The notes: generated by a model from the letters alone, not told the origin. A stretch of DNA of 64,000 bases from Jiangella alba (GCF_900106035.1 NZ_FNUC01000003.1:2845501-2909500); one strand, 5' to 3'; counted from the first letter of the stretch, positions 8,505-17,647 are shown. Translations and numbers: made by a program.

Positions 8505-11216
8505 TCACCTCTTGACGACGAGCTTCTCGATCTCCGCCAGCACCAGGTAGCCCAGCGGAGCCAGCAGGCAGATCCCCCACTGCGTGGAGGTCAGTTCGAC
8601 GGTGTCGAAGATCCGCTGCAGGGCCCCGATCGCGGTGACGACGAAGGTCAGCGCCCCGGCGACGAGCATCAGCCGGACGAACCGCCCGTTGGCGAGCGTG
8701 TCGCGGGTGAAGATCGTCCGCAGCGGGTCGCGCCACTCCACCGCCGCCACGATGTGCAGCAGCGACGTCGCGACCAGACCCATGGTGGTCGCGACCGCCA
8801 GGTCGTACTGGTTCTCCCCCACCGCGACGATCACGAGGACGCCGACCGCGATCAGCAGGCCGTCCAGCGCCAGCCGGACGCCCAGCGCCGGGCGGATCAC
8901 CGGCTCGTCCGGTGGCCGCGGCCGGCGCTCCATCAGTCCCGGCGTCGGCTGGTCGAACCCGAGCCCGACCGCCAGCAGCACGTCGATGGCGAAGTTGATC
9001 CACAGGATCTGCAGCGGCAGCAGCGGCGTGCCGTTCGCGATGGTGAAGATGCCGGCGCCGAGGAAGGTCAGGATGAACCCGGCCAGCATGATCATCTGGA
9101 CGCGCACGTACTTCATCAGGTTGTCGTAGAGCCCGCGCCCGCCCTCGACGGCGGCGACGATCGTCGCGAAGTTGTCGTCGGTGAGGATCATCTCCGCCGC
9201 GTCCTTGGTCACTTCCGTCCCGGTGATGCCCATCGCGACGCCGATGTCGGCCCGGGTGAGCGCCGGCGCGTCGTTGACGCCGTCGCCGGTCATCGCGACC
9301 ACGTTGCCCTGCTCCTTCAGCACGCCGACCAGCCGCACCTTGTCCTCCGGCGCGACCCGGGCGACGACACCGATGCCGTCGACCTCGCGATGCAGCTGCT
9401 CGTCGGAGAGCGCGGCGAACTCGGTGCCGGTGAGCGCCCGGCCCTCGATGCCCAGCTGGCCGGCGATCGCCGCCGCCGTCGTCGCGTGGTCGCCGGTGAT
9501 CATGCGGACGCGGATGCCGGCCCGGCGGCACTCGGTGATCGCGTCCCTCGCCTCCTTGCGCGGCGGGTCGACGATGCCGACGAGCGCGAGGAACTCCAGG
9601 TCGGCCACCACGCCGAGCAGGTCCGAGGTCTCGTCGAAGTCGATCCGCTCCAGGTCGCGCCGCGCCACGGCCAGCACGCGCATGCCCTCGCCGGCCAGCC
9701 GGTCGTTCTCGGCCAGCACCTTGGCCGTGCCGGCCGCGCCCTCGGCCAGCGGCCGCGACGTCCCGTCGGGGGCCAGGTACCGCGACGACCGCGCCAGCAG
9801 CACGTCCGGCGCGCCCTTCACCAGGCACCGGACCACCCGGCGGCCGTCCTCGTGCAGCTCGTGGAAGGTCGCCATCAGCTTGTACTCGGCGTCGAACGGG
9901 ACCTCGGCCAGCCGCGGGATCGTGCGCCGGGTCTCGTCGACGTCCAGCCCGCCCTTCTCGGCCAGCACCACCAGCGCGCCCTCCGTCGGGTCGCCGATGC
10001 AGGCGCCGTCGCGGATCACCGCGTCGTTGGCCAGCGCCATCGGCAGCAGGAACGGCTCCAGCGACCCGTCGCCGGACCCGGCGACGCGCATGATCCGCCC
10101 CTGCGTGGAGTAGCCCTCGCCGTCGACGTCGAACCGGCGGCCGGCCACGACCAGCGCCCGCGCCGTCATCTGGTTCAACGTCAGCGTGCCGGTCTTGTCC
10201 GAGCAGATCGCCGACGTCGACCCGAGCGTCTCGACCGACCGCAGCCGCTTCACGATGGCGCCCTTGTCCGCCAGTTGCTGCGTGCCCATCGACAACAGCA
10301 TCGTGACGACCGCCGGCAGCCCGGTCGGGATCGCGGCGATGGCGAGGCTGATGCCGACCAGGAACAGCGAGTCGAAGTCCTCGCCGCGGGCCAGCCCGAG
10401 CAGGACGATCGCGATCAGCGCGCCGGCCGCCATGACGGTGATGAGGACGGTCAGCTGGTCCAGCTGCTTGGTGAGCGGCGTCTTCTCCTGCTCGACGCCG
10501 CCGAGCATGCCGGAGATGTGCCCGACCTCGGTGGCCATGCCGGTGGCGGTGACGACCATCTCGCCGCGCCCGCGGGTGACCTGGGAGTTCATGTACGCCA
10601 TGTCGATGCGGTCGCCCAGCGGCACGTCGGCGCCGTCGACGGAGTCGACCGTCTTCAGGACCGGCGTGCTCTCCCCCGTCAGCCCCGCCTCCTCGATCTC
10701 CAGCGTCGCCGCCACCAGGAGCCGGCCGTCGGCGGGCACCTTGTCGCCGGCCTCGAAGCTGACGACGTCGCCCGGCACCAGCTCCTCGGCCGGCACCTCG
10801 CTCACCTGGCCGTCGCGGCGCACGTGCGCCGTCATGATCAGCATCTTGCTCAGCGCGGCGACGCTCTGCGCGGCCTTGCCCTCCTGGTGCAGCCCCATGA
10901 CCGCGTTGATCACCGTGAGCGCCAGCACCACCAGCCCGGTCGAGACGTCCTGCAGGGCGACGATGCTGACGACCGCGGCGCCGACCAGCACCAGCTGCAT
11001 GAGGTCGCGGTACTGACGCAGGAACGCCTTCCAGCCGGGTTCCTTCGCCGCCTGCGCCAGCCGGTTCGGGCCGTACTTCGCCCGCCGCTCGGTGACGTCC
11101 GCCGTCGTCAGCCCGGCGCCGGGCTCCACGCCCAGCCGGTGGCAGGCGTCGACCGCGGAGAGCCGGTACCACTCGGTGCGGTCCTCGGCCGGCGTCGTCG
11201 CCGTGACGGTGCTCAT
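8505..11216 (-). CDS. P2-type cation-transporting ATPase
   Basis: The 903-residue pump has the cation-ATPase N-terminal domain (10-75), the actuator 'TGES' (180-183), the phosphorylation motif 'DKTGTLTLNQMT' with Asp340, the hinge 'TGDGVNDAPAL', and about ten membrane helices, ending in 'LVVKR'. The overall match is to SERCA/PMR1-like P2A pumps. However, the M4 motif is 'AIPTGLPAV' where calcium pumps have PEGLPAV, and the M5 ligands are also absent, while M6 keeps Asn and Asp ('INFAIDV'). The transported ion is therefore uncertain. The start overlaps the stop of the upstream membrane-protein gene (ATGA), and ppk2 follows by 4 nt. Confidence 0.9.
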   Translation of the reverse strand: MSTVTATTPAEDRTEWYRLSAVDACHRLGVEPGAGLTTADVTERRAKYGPNRLAQAAKEPGWKAFLRQYRDLMQLVLVGAAVVSIVALQDVSTGLVVLALTVINAVMGLHQEGKAAQSVAALSKMLIMTAHVRRDGQVSEVPAEELVPGDVVSFEAGDKVPADGRLLVAATLEIEEAGLTGESTPVLKTVDSVDGADVPLGDRIDMAYMNSQVTRGRGEMVVTATGMATEVGHISGMLGGVEQEKTPLTKQLDQLTVLITVMAAGALIAIVLLGLARGEDFDSLFLVGISLAIAAIPTGLPAVVTMLLSMGTQQLADKGAIVKRLRSVETLGSTSAICSDKTGTLTLNQMTARALVVAGRRFDVDGEGYSTQGRIMRVAGSGDGSLEPFLLPMALANDAVIRDGACIGDPTEGALVVLAEKGGLDVDETRRTIPRLAEVPFDAEYKLMATFHELHEDGRRVVRCLVKGAPDVLLARSSRYLAPDGTSRPLAEGAAGTAKVLAENDRLAGEGMRVLAVARRDLERIDFDETSDLLGVVADLEFLALVGIVDPPRKEARDAITECRRAGIRVRMITGDHATTAAAIAGQLGIEGRALTGTEFAALSDEQLHREVDGIGVVARVAPEDKVRLVGVLKEQGNVVAMTGDGVNDAPALTRADIGVAMGITGTEVTKDAAEMILTDDNFATIVAAVEGGRGLYDNLMKYVRVQMIMLAGFILTFLGAGIFTIANGTPLLPLQILWINFAIDVLLAVGLGFDQPTPGLMERRPRPPDEPVIRPALGVRLALDGLLIAVGVLVIVAVGENQYDLAVATTMGLVATSLLHIVAAVEWRDPLRTIFTRDTLANGRFVRLMLVAGALTFVVTAIGALQRIFDTVELTSTQWGICLLAPLGYLVLAEIEKLVVKR

Positions 11217-11623
11217 CGGACGAAGATGCCGGAGCGGGCGATGGCCCAGATCGAGAACACGCACAGCGCGATGACGATCAGCGACCAGACCGGATAGTGC
11301 GGCAGGAAGAGGAAGTTCGAGATCGCCGACAGCGCGGCCAGCGCCAGCGCCACCCCCGCCGCGACCCGGCTGCCGCCGAACAGCGCGAACCCCGCGATCA
11401 TGAGCAGGAGCGCGAGGATCAGGTGGATCCAGGCCCACGCGCCGACGCTGATGTCGTAGGCGTACGCCGGCACGTCGGCGTAGAAGTTCTCGTCGATGAG
11501 CGCGGTCAGCCCTTCCAGCGCCTGGAACACGCCGAGCAGGATCATCATCGTCGCGGCGAACATCACCCCGGTCTCGGCCCACGAGTCGGCGCGCGTGCTC
11601 CGCGTCTCGAACATGCTGGTCAT
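11213..11623 (-). CDS. Four-helix membrane protein, DUF7144-like
   Basis: The 136-residue protein has four predicted membrane segments (about 18-40, 60-82, 88-106 and 112-130), with 'MMILLGVFQALEGLTALID' in the first, as in the DUF7144 family of actinobacterial membrane proteins. Function unknown. GGAGGG lies 5 nt before the ATG at 11623. Translation is coupled to the ATPase gene by a 4-bp overlap, so it may be an accessory subunit or may merely share its control. The DUF number is from memory. Confidence 0.75.
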   Translation of the reverse strand: MTSMFETRSTRADSWAETGVMFAATMMILLGVFQALEGLTALIDENFYADVPAYAYDISVGAWAWIHLILALLLMIAGFALFGGSRVAAGVALALAALSAISNFLFLPHYPVWSLIVIALCVFSIWAIARSGIFVR

Positions 11624-11708
11624 GAGGCCCTCCCCCCGAGTCGGACGGGCTCATGGTCCACCCGCGGCGGGTGCAGGACCTCACCCGCGCGGGGTGAGCC
11701 GCGCGGTC

Positions 11709-11714
11709 TAGCGT
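11709..11714 (+). promoter_or_regulatory. Candidate -10 box before the decayed YcaQ-type gene
   Basis: TAGCGT is followed by 7 nt and GTG 11722, matching the leaderless arrangement seen elsewhere in the window. The promoter seems to have survived although the gene has not. Confidence 0.35.
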
Positions 11715-11721
11715 GGGCGCC

Positions 11722-12660
11722 GTGACGGTGCACGAGCTGACCCGGGCCGAGGCCCGGCGCATCGCCGTCCGCGCGCAGCTCCTCGACGCGCACCGGCCGG
11801 GCGATCTGGACGACGTCGTGCGCGGGCTGACGGCGCTCGTCCACGACCCCGCGTCGGCCGTGGCGCCGGCCGCCGACCTCGTCGTGTGGAGCCGCCTGGG
11901 ACCGGCCGGAGCCGGGTGAGCCGGCCTGGCGGAAGCGGCAGCGCGACTGGGTCCACGACAACGACGGGTTCCGCCTCGACCTCCTCGAGCGGCTGCGCGC
12001 CGACGGGCCGCTGCGCTCGCGCGACCTCCCGGACACGTCGGTGCGGCCGTGGCGGTCGTCCGGCTGGACGAACAGCCGCAACGTGCGGCAGCTGCTGGCG
12101 TTCCTGGTGCAGCGCGGCGAGGTGGCCCTGCACGGCCGCGAGAACGGCGACCCGCTCTGGGACCTCGCCGAACGCGTCTACCCCGACGACGTCGTCCTGG
12201 CGGCGCAGGCGCTGCGGCTGCGCGACGAGCGGCGGCTGCGCTCGCTCGGGCTGGTCCGGCCGGCGGCGCTGGAGTCACCGGGCGAACCGGCCGGCGAGCC
12301 CGCCGTCGTCGACGGCGTCCGGGGCTCCTGGCGGGTCGATCCCGCCCAGCTCGGCCGGCCGTTCGCCGGGCGGACGGCGCTGCTGTCGCCGTTCGACCGC
12401 CTCGTCCACGACCGCAGGCGCATGGCCGAGCTGTTCGAGTTCGACTACCAGCTGGAGATGTTCAAGCCGGTCGCGCAGCGCCGCTGGGGCTACTTCGCGC
12501 TGCCCGTCCTGCACGGCGACCGGCTGGTCGGCAAGGTCGACGCGACGGCGGACCGCCGGGCCGGCGCCCTGCGCGTCGACGCCGTCCACGAGGACGTCCC
12601 CTTCACCCCGGCCATGGGCGAGGCCGCCGACCGTGTGGCCGACCCGCGGTGGTGGTTGGC
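11722..12660 (+). pseudogene. Decayed YcaQ-type winged-helix / crosslink-repair glycosylase gene
   Basis: The N-terminal piece starting at GTG 11722 ('ELTRAEARRIAVRAQLLDA', '...DLVVWSRLG') runs into a TGA at 11917-11919. Homology resumes in another frame at about 11909, 'EPAWRKRQRDWVHDNDGF', and continues through 'PWRSSGWTNSRNVRQLL', 'WDLAERVYPDDVV' and 'LLSPFDRLVHDRRR' to about 12650. The frame changes between the two parts, and the stretch that intact relatives have between WSRLG and the WR..RDWV motif (roughly 40-60 residues, from memory) is missing. The tail then runs through 'VADPRWWLAV' without a stop into the opposite gene. Relatives unhook DNA interstrand crosslinks. This copy cannot make a full protein. 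Confidence 0.85.
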
Positions 12661-12698
12661 GGTTTGCTGGTGTCCTGGCCCCAGCAAACCGCCGACCA
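12653..12698. terminator. Long hairpin between convergent genes (bidirectional terminator)
   Basis: Arms 12653-12670 and 12681-12698 pair over 18 bp with one G-U pair and a 10-nt loop; the perfect core is GGCGGTTTGCTGG. It lies 18 bp beyond the stop of the minus-strand glycosidase-like gene and at the tail of the decayed gene. There is no T-run, which is usual in actinomycetes. Confidence 0.7.
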
Positions 12699-12715
12699 TC
12701 GATCTCACTCGGCCG

Positions 12716-14728
12716 TCACGAGACCCAGTACGAGTACAGGTCGACGTTGACGAGGTGGAAGCGGAGCTTCACCTCCTGCCCGGCGAGGGTCGCCAGCCGG
12801 GCCCGGCCGCGCCAGTTCACCGAGGCGTCCAGCCGGTCGCCCTTGATCGGGATCATGTCCGCGCCCGTGAACCCGGGGATCGGCGTCCCGTCGGCCGCCA
12901 GGACCTCGACCAGGAGGCTGCCGCCGTCGTGCACCGCGGCGTTGACGTGCAGCTGCGAGCCGTCGAAGACCACCGGCTCGGTCGTGATCTCGCCGGCGTC
13001 GCCGAGGCCGGGCAGCGAGGCGTTCGACATCGACACGAAGCCGTCGCGCCGCCAGGTCGCCAGGCCCACCTGCCCGAAGTGCTGGTCGCGGTTCGGGTCG
13101 TCGGTGTCGGCGCCGCCGTGGCCGTTCTGGAAGCCGGCGTAGTACATCGAGATCGTGTCGTCGTCGACGAGGATGTTCGAGGCCGTGTAGAGCGCGCCGT
13201 CGTCCCAGGCGCCGCCGCGCGACGGCTCGAGCAGCGGGTCGCGCACCGGCCGCTCCCAGCGCAGCAGGTCGCGCGACGACGCCAGCTGCGGCAGCACCGG
13301 GCCGTCGGCCGCCGTCGCGTACTCGCCGGACGTGTAGTCGGTGGTGAGGAACACCCACGGGACGCCGATGTAGGTGCTCTCGTACGGCAGCACCGGCATG
13401 CCGTAGATCTGGCCCTCCAGGCCGCCGATCGCCTCCGCGGCGCCGTCGTCGGCGGAGTCGCCCATGACGGCCAGCTGCGGCGTCGTCCAGGTCTCGAGGT
13501 CGGGACTGGTCGAGATGAACGCGGCGCGCTCGTAGATGCCCGGCGTGCGCGAGGTGAACATGCGCTTCTTGACGGTCGCGATGTACAGCCGCTGCTTCGG
13601 GTCCCACGCGGTCTGCACGACGTCGCCGTCGTTGAGCAGGTGCTCGGCCCGTAGCGGGGTCCAGTTGTAGCCGTCGGCGGACTTCCAGCCGTAGTAGCCA
13701 TTGCCGCCCGGCACGCCCGGCGCCGGTTGGGTCTTCATGAGGAAGTAGCGGCGGTCGGCCGGCGCCTCGGGGTTGTAGACGACGTGTGCGCCGCTGCCGG
13801 CCATGACGATGTTGGTCTCCGACGCCGGGATGTCGCCGTAGCCGACGCCGGACACCGTCGAGCGGCCCACCGGCTTGTCCCAGGTCAGGCCGTCGGCGCT
13901 CTCGGCGTAGCAGAGGTGGTAATGCGGCGCCTGGTCGTTGTAGCACGTGTACCACATGCGGTAGAGGCCGTCGATCACGTACACCGAGCCGTAGGTGTAG
14001 CTGCTGTCCTCCCACGGCCGGTCCGGCCGCAGCACCGGCCGCTCCCGCTTCTCCCCCGGGTGGACCACGCGCTCGACGTCGTGGGCGGACTCGATGCGGT
14101 AGTCGTCGAGGAAGAGCTCGCGCTCGGTCCCCAGGGCCGGGTCGTATGACGGCGGCGCCGTGGTGAGGACGGCCTCGTCCCAGTAGGAGACGCCGGCCGC
14201 CGCCTGCGAGCCGTAGACGTGCGCCGTCACGTGCGCGGTGTTCGGCGGCGCGACGCCGGTGACGGTGACCTCCTGCCACTCCGTGCTGAACGACGGCTCG
14301 ACGTGCGTCTCGCCGACGCGGTTGCGGTCGAAGTCCCAGAACTCCAGGTACAGCCAGGCGGGCGTGCCGCTGCGGCCCTTGAGGTTGACGGTCAGGGTGT
14401 ACTCGTCGCCGGCGGTGGCGACGACGCGCTCGCTGCGCACCGACACCGCCGTGCCGGCCACGTCGTTGATCTCCAGCGAGCCGAGCCCCGCGGTGCGGTA
14501 GGCCTGCAGGTTGACGATGTTCGCGCCGTCGGCGTTGCCCTCGACGCCCCAGCCGATCGGGTGGCCGCTGCGGTTGCCGGCGTCGAACGCGCCGTTCTGC
14601 AGCAGCAGGCCGGGCGTGCCGACGACGGGCTGCGGCAGCGGCTGCGCCGACACCAGCAGCGTGGACGACAGTGCGGCGGCGGCAGCGACGGCGCCCGCCG
14701 TCGCGACCGCGCGGGTCCATCGAGACAT
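12716..14728 (-). CDS. Secreted beta-propeller glycoside-hydrolase-like protein
   Basis: The product is 670 residues. A Sec signal peptide is clear (MSRWTR, then an alanine-rich core, cleaved near 'VSAQP'). A carbohydrate-binding-like jelly roll follows (about 38-180, 'LQNGAFDAGNRSGHPIGWG'). The rest begins with 'ELFLDDYRIESAHDVERVVHP' and has repeated blade-like strands ('RPDRPWEDSSYTYGSVY', 'YRMWYTCYND', 'SMYYAGFQN'), as in five-bladed GH32/43/68-like propellers. I cannot assign a substrate. ATG 14728 has GGGAG 5 nt upstream; ATG 14740 is an alternative. It is divergent from the sialidase-like gene, so the two probably act on the same extracellular glycan. Confidence 0.65.
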   Translation of the reverse strand: MSRWTRAVATAGAVAAAAALSSTLLVSAQPLPQPVVGTPGLLLQNGAFDAGNRSGHPIGWGVEGNADGANIVNLQAYRTAGLGSLEINDVAGTAVSVRSERVVATAGDEYTLTVNLKGRSGTPAWLYLEFWDFDRNRVGETHVEPSFSTEWQEVTVTGVAPPNTAHVTAHVYGSQAAAGVSYWDEAVLTTAPPSYDPALGTERELFLDDYRIESAHDVERVVHPGEKRERPVLRPDRPWEDSSYTYGSVYVIDGLYRMWYTCYNDQAPHYHLCYAESADGLTWDKPVGRSTVSGVGYGDIPASETNIVMAGSGAHVVYNPEAPADRRYFLMKTQPAPGVPGGNGYYGWKSADGYNWTPLRAEHLLNDGDVVQTAWDPKQRLYIATVKKRMFTSRTPGIYERAAFISTSPDLETWTTPQLAVMGDSADDGAAEAIGGLEGQIYGMPVLPYESTYIGVPWVFLTTDYTSGEYATAADGPVLPQLASSRDLLRWERPVRDPLLEPSRGGAWDDGALYTASNILVDDDTISMYYAGFQNGHGGADTDDPNRDQHFGQVGLATWRRDGFVSMSNASLPGLGDAGEITTEPVVFDGSQLHVNAAVHDGGSLLVEVLAADGTPIPGFTGADMIPIKGDRLDASVNWRGRARLATLAGQEVKLRFHLVNVDLYSYWVS

Positions 14729-14832
14729 GACGACTCCCATGCTCCGGGGGGACGGGGACGACATTCCGGTGCCACCGCAGCGAACACGGGCCACCGTTTC
14801 ATGTCAATAGACAATCCGTGATGAACGTGGTC

Positions 14833-14892
14833 TTGACCGCCGACGCCGGACGGATCTACCGTCACCGGCCATAGGTATGGAATGACATTCCA
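14833..14892 (+). promoter_or_regulatory. Promoter and 7-1-7 palindromic operator of the sialidase-like gene
   Basis: TTGACC (14833-14838) and TACCGT (14857-14862) form a -35/-10 pair with an 18-bp spacer. Just beyond the expected transcription start lies TGGAATG-A-CATTCCA (14878-14892), a perfect 7-1-7 palindrome well placed for repression. A half-site, ACATTCC, occurs near 14761 on the side of the divergent gene. The regulator is not in the window. Confidence 0.5.
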
Positions 14893-14919
14893 CTCACGTC
14901 GAGTGTTGGGAGTCCCCTC

Positions 14920-17157
14920 ATGCCCACCCGCTTCTCCGGCCTCGTCGGCGGTCTGGTCGGCTTCGGCGCCGCGGTCGTCCTGCTCAGCACGACCCTCGGC
15001 GGACCAGCACCGCTCGACGACGCCGCCGAGACACCCGAGGCCGCGATCAACCCGCTGCCCGAGGGCGACGGCCCGGCCTCCGGCACGCCGGTCATCGGCG
15101 TCGGCCCGGAGTGGAACGTGCTGAACTGGGGGCCCGGCCCACGCGCCGCCGTGCCCGCCTCGTTCGGCTACGACACCGTCGTCGACGGGCGGACCGAGCA
15201 GCGGATCTTCGTGTCGACGCAGGCCAACGACGACGTCGCGGCCGCCGACTCGATCGTCAACATGTCGGTGTCCGACGACTCCGGCCTGTCGTTCCTGACC
15301 ACCCAGCGCAACTACCCCACGACGGCCCTGAACATGACCCGGCTCCCCGACGGCTCGTTGTTCGCCGTCGACTTCATCCCCGAGTGGGCCGACGCGACCC
15401 GCACCTCGGTGAACCTGCTGTCGTGGCGCTCGGCCGACGGCGGGCAGACCTGGGAGCGGATCAAGGGGAGGTTCACCCCGCCCGCCGGCGACCAGTTCGC
15501 CGGCACCGATCGCGGCCTGCGCGTGCATCGGGTGCCGCGGGTCCTCGCCGACGGCGCCATCGTGGTGCCGGTCTACACCGTGTACCGCTCGGCGCCGCGC
15601 CGCGTCAGCGCGTTCCTCCAGTCCACCGATGGCGGCCTGACCTGGACGCAGCGCTCGGTCGTGCCCTCGAGCATCGGCACCAACGAGGTCGGCTGGGGCT
15701 ACGCGAAGGACGGCCGCCTGATCGCCGTCATGCGCACCGAGGGTGAGACGCCGGCCCGCCTGCGGGTCAGCTGGTCCGGCGACGACGGCCGCACCTGGAG
15801 CCCGTCGCAGCCGCTGCTCGACCCCGCCGGCCAGCAGGTCGTCGGCATCTACCCCGACGTCGTCCTGCAGCCCAACGGCATCATGCTGCTGAGCACCGGC
15901 CGGCCGGACAACCGCGTCTACGTCGACTACGACGGCACCGGCGAGACCTGGGACGAGTTCCGCGACGTCTTCACCCTCTACCCGTCGGACACCGGCAACG
16001 GCCGCTACGACGGATCCAGTGGCAACCAGTCGATGACCAGCGTCGGCTCCAGCCGGACGCTGTTCTTCGGCGACAAGTGCCACGTCTGGGGCTGCAAGGC
16101 CTACAACGAGCAGTACGGCGTGGTCACGGTGCTGCTGAACGCGGTGACCGGCGGCGTCGGCCGGATCGATGTCGCGTCCCAGCTGGCCGCCGGGGTGGCG
16201 ACCGTGACGGGCGACTTCGCGCCGGCCGATCCGCGCTTCCCCGAGCAGCGGCCCGAGGGCGCCTTCGACGGCAGCTCGCGGCCCCACTCCGCCGCGGTGC
16301 TGGCCGGCTCCGCCAACCCGGCGATGACGCTGCGGCTGGACCGTCCGTACGCGATCGACCGCATCGGCCTCATGCTCGGCAGCGGCCAGCCGCTCGACGC
16401 GAGCGTGCAGCTCTCGCTCGACGGCCGGCGCTGGAGCAGGCCGGTGGTGCGCACGACCGGCACCCGCGACCACTCGATGCGCTACACCGAGTTCGCGGCG
16501 CAGCAGGCGCAGTACGTGCGGGTCATGGCCCCGGCGGGCACCACGCCGGTCACCGAGCTGGAGATCCATGCCGCCGACCTGCAGACCTTCGAGAACGACC
16601 CCGGCTACGGGATCCCGCGCGGCTTCGTCGACGCCAGGAACGCCACCGTCACCGACCAGGAGGTGAAGGGCTGGAACAGCAGCTCGTCATTGCGGCTGTT
16701 CGACAAGTTCCTCGACGACAACGCGACGGCCACCAAGCCGGCCGACCCGGTGGCGCACCAGCGGGCGACGTTCGCGTGGAGCACGAACGATTTCCGCGGC
16801 CCGTTCACCTTCGCGGCCGAGGGCCACGCCGGTGACGACGCCGTCACCCCGTGGCGGTTCCGGCTGGTGCCCGGCGCCACCGCGTCGACGCCGCCGTCGC
16901 TCGAGGTGTCCGACGGCTCGGCCTGGGCCTCGCTCGGGCAGCTGTCCGCCGTCGTCCCCGTCAGCACCTGGGTGCCGATCACCGTGGACACCACGACGTC
17001 GCGGGCGACCGTGACGATCGGCGCGCAGGAGTTCACCACCGACGTCACCGCCGAACCGGCCGACCGGCTCGCCGGACTGACCTTCACCACCGGTGACCCG
17101 ATCGGCTACGGCATGTCGTTCTTCATCGACGATCTGAGCATCGGGGAGATCTCGTGA
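14920..17157 (+). CDS. Secreted exo-sialidase-like (BNR/Asp-box) protein
   Basis: The 745-residue protein has a signal peptide or N-terminal anchor (about 7-27) and a six-bladed propeller with Asp boxes 'SADGGQTW', 'STDGGLTW' and 'SGDDGRTW'. It continues with an F5/8-type (discoidin) domain at about 430-560 and a C-terminal jelly-roll-like segment. The Asp-box fold is shared by sialidases and several non-sialidase glycosidases and lyases. A catalytic Arg triad is not convincing from inspection alone, so sialidase activity is unproven. GGGAG lies 8 nt before the ATG. A palindromic operator lies at 14878-14892. Confidence 0.75.
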   Translation: MPTRFSGLVGGLVGFGAAVVLLSTTLGGPAPLDDAAETPEAAINPLPEGDGPASGTPVIGVGPEWNVLNWGPGPRAAVPASFGYDTVVDGRTEQRIFVSTQANDDVAAADSIVNMSVSDDSGLSFLTTQRNYPTTALNMTRLPDGSLFAVDFIPEWADATRTSVNLLSWRSADGGQTWERIKGRFTPPAGDQFAGTDRGLRVHRVPRVLADGAIVVPVYTVYRSAPRRVSAFLQSTDGGLTWTQRSVVPSSIGTNEVGWGYAKDGRLIAVMRTEGETPARLRVSWSGDDGRTWSPSQPLLDPAGQQVVGIYPDVVLQPNGIMLLSTGRPDNRVYVDYDGTGETWDEFRDVFTLYPSDTGNGRYDGSSGNQSMTSVGSSRTLFFGDKCHVWGCKAYNEQYGVVTVLLNAVTGGVGRIDVASQLAAGVATVTGDFAPADPRFPEQRPEGAFDGSSRPHSAAVLAGSANPAMTLRLDRPYAIDRIGLMLGSGQPLDASVQLSLDGRRWSRPVVRTTGTRDHSMRYTEFAAQQAQYVRVMAPAGTTPVTELEIHAADLQTFENDPGYGIPRGFVDARNATVTDQEVKGWNSSSSLRLFDKFLDDNATATKPADPVAHQRATFAWSTNDFRGPFTFAAEGHAGDDAVTPWRFRLVPGATASTPPSLEVSDGSAWASLGQLSAVVPVSTWVPITVDTTTSRATVTIGAQEFTTDVTAEPADRLAGLTFTTGDPIGYGMSFFIDDLSIGEIS

Positions 17158-17217
17158 TCGGCGGCTGGCGCCGTCGGGCTGCGGGGGGACGGCGAACAGG
17201 CCGGCGGCGGACCGCTG

Positions 17218-17610
17218 TCAGGACCGGTTGCGCTGGCCGTCGCCGGCGCCCCCGGCGGCAGTGGGCGGGGCGTCGGCAAGCTCGGCGGCCCACCGCCGCG
17301 ACCACTCGATGACCGGACCGATGGCCTCGCGGGCGTCCTGGCCGAGCGGGGTCAGGGCGTAACTGCCGTCGCGCAGCACCTCGGCGAGCCGAGCCTCTTG
17401 GAGCTCTGTGAGCCGTTGCCGCAGGACGCTGGACGACATGCCGTCGCAGCGCCGTTGCAGGGGCCGGAAGCCGAGCGGCTCGTTCCCCAGCTCCCAGATG
17501 ATGCGCAGAGTCCAGCGGCGCCCGAACAGGTCCAGCGCCGCCATCAACGATCGGCCCGTGGTGGAACCGCGGACCGGCCGGCCCGGCAGGGGCGTCGGCG
17601 ACGCGTTCAT
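17218..17610 (-). CDS. HxlR-family transcriptional regulator
   Basis: The 130-residue winged-helix protein shows the HxlR pattern 'LFGRRWTLRIIWELGNEPLGFRPLQRRCDGMSSSVL' and 'LTPLGQDAREAIGPVIEWSRRW'. Many relatives sense aldehydes, quinones or redox state through cysteines; here the single Cys ('RRCDG') could serve. ATG 17610 is chosen because GGAGAG lies 2-3 nt upstream; a longer frame to 17661 would read into the operator region. It is divergent from the DUF1330 gene, and two operator palindromes lie between them. Confidence 0.85.
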   Translation of the reverse strand: MNASPTPLPGRPVRGSTTGRSLMAALDLFGRRWTLRIIWELGNEPLGFRPLQRRCDGMSSSVLRQRLTELQEARLAEVLRDGSYALTPLGQDAREAIGPVIEWSRRWAAELADAPPTAAGGAGDGQRNRS

Positions 17611-17630
17611 GGCTCTCCGTCGACTCTTGT

Positions 17631-17647
17631 GCTTCGGATTCCGAAGC
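17631..17647. promoter_or_regulatory. HxlR operator 1
   Basis: GCTTCGGATTCCGAAGC is a perfect 8-1-8 palindrome. It lies 20 bp upstream of the HxlR start codon and exactly 40 bp from a second near-identical copy. Confidence 0.75.

Noticed and set aside
8154-11297. A 1047-codon plus-strand open frame across the P-type ATPase
   Set aside because: It is a reverse-strand shadow rich in His, Asp and Arg without any motif; the minus strand encodes a complete ATPase.
12041-13654. Reading the YcaQ-type gene as an intact 537-residue protein
   Set aside because: Only the first ~200 residues match the family; the rest is antisense to the glycosidase-like gene, and the true N-terminus is in another frame.
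14920-17157. Firm naming as sialidase (nanH)
   Set aside because: Asp boxes show the fold, but I could not place the Arg triad and Tyr/Glu nucleophile pair with confidence.
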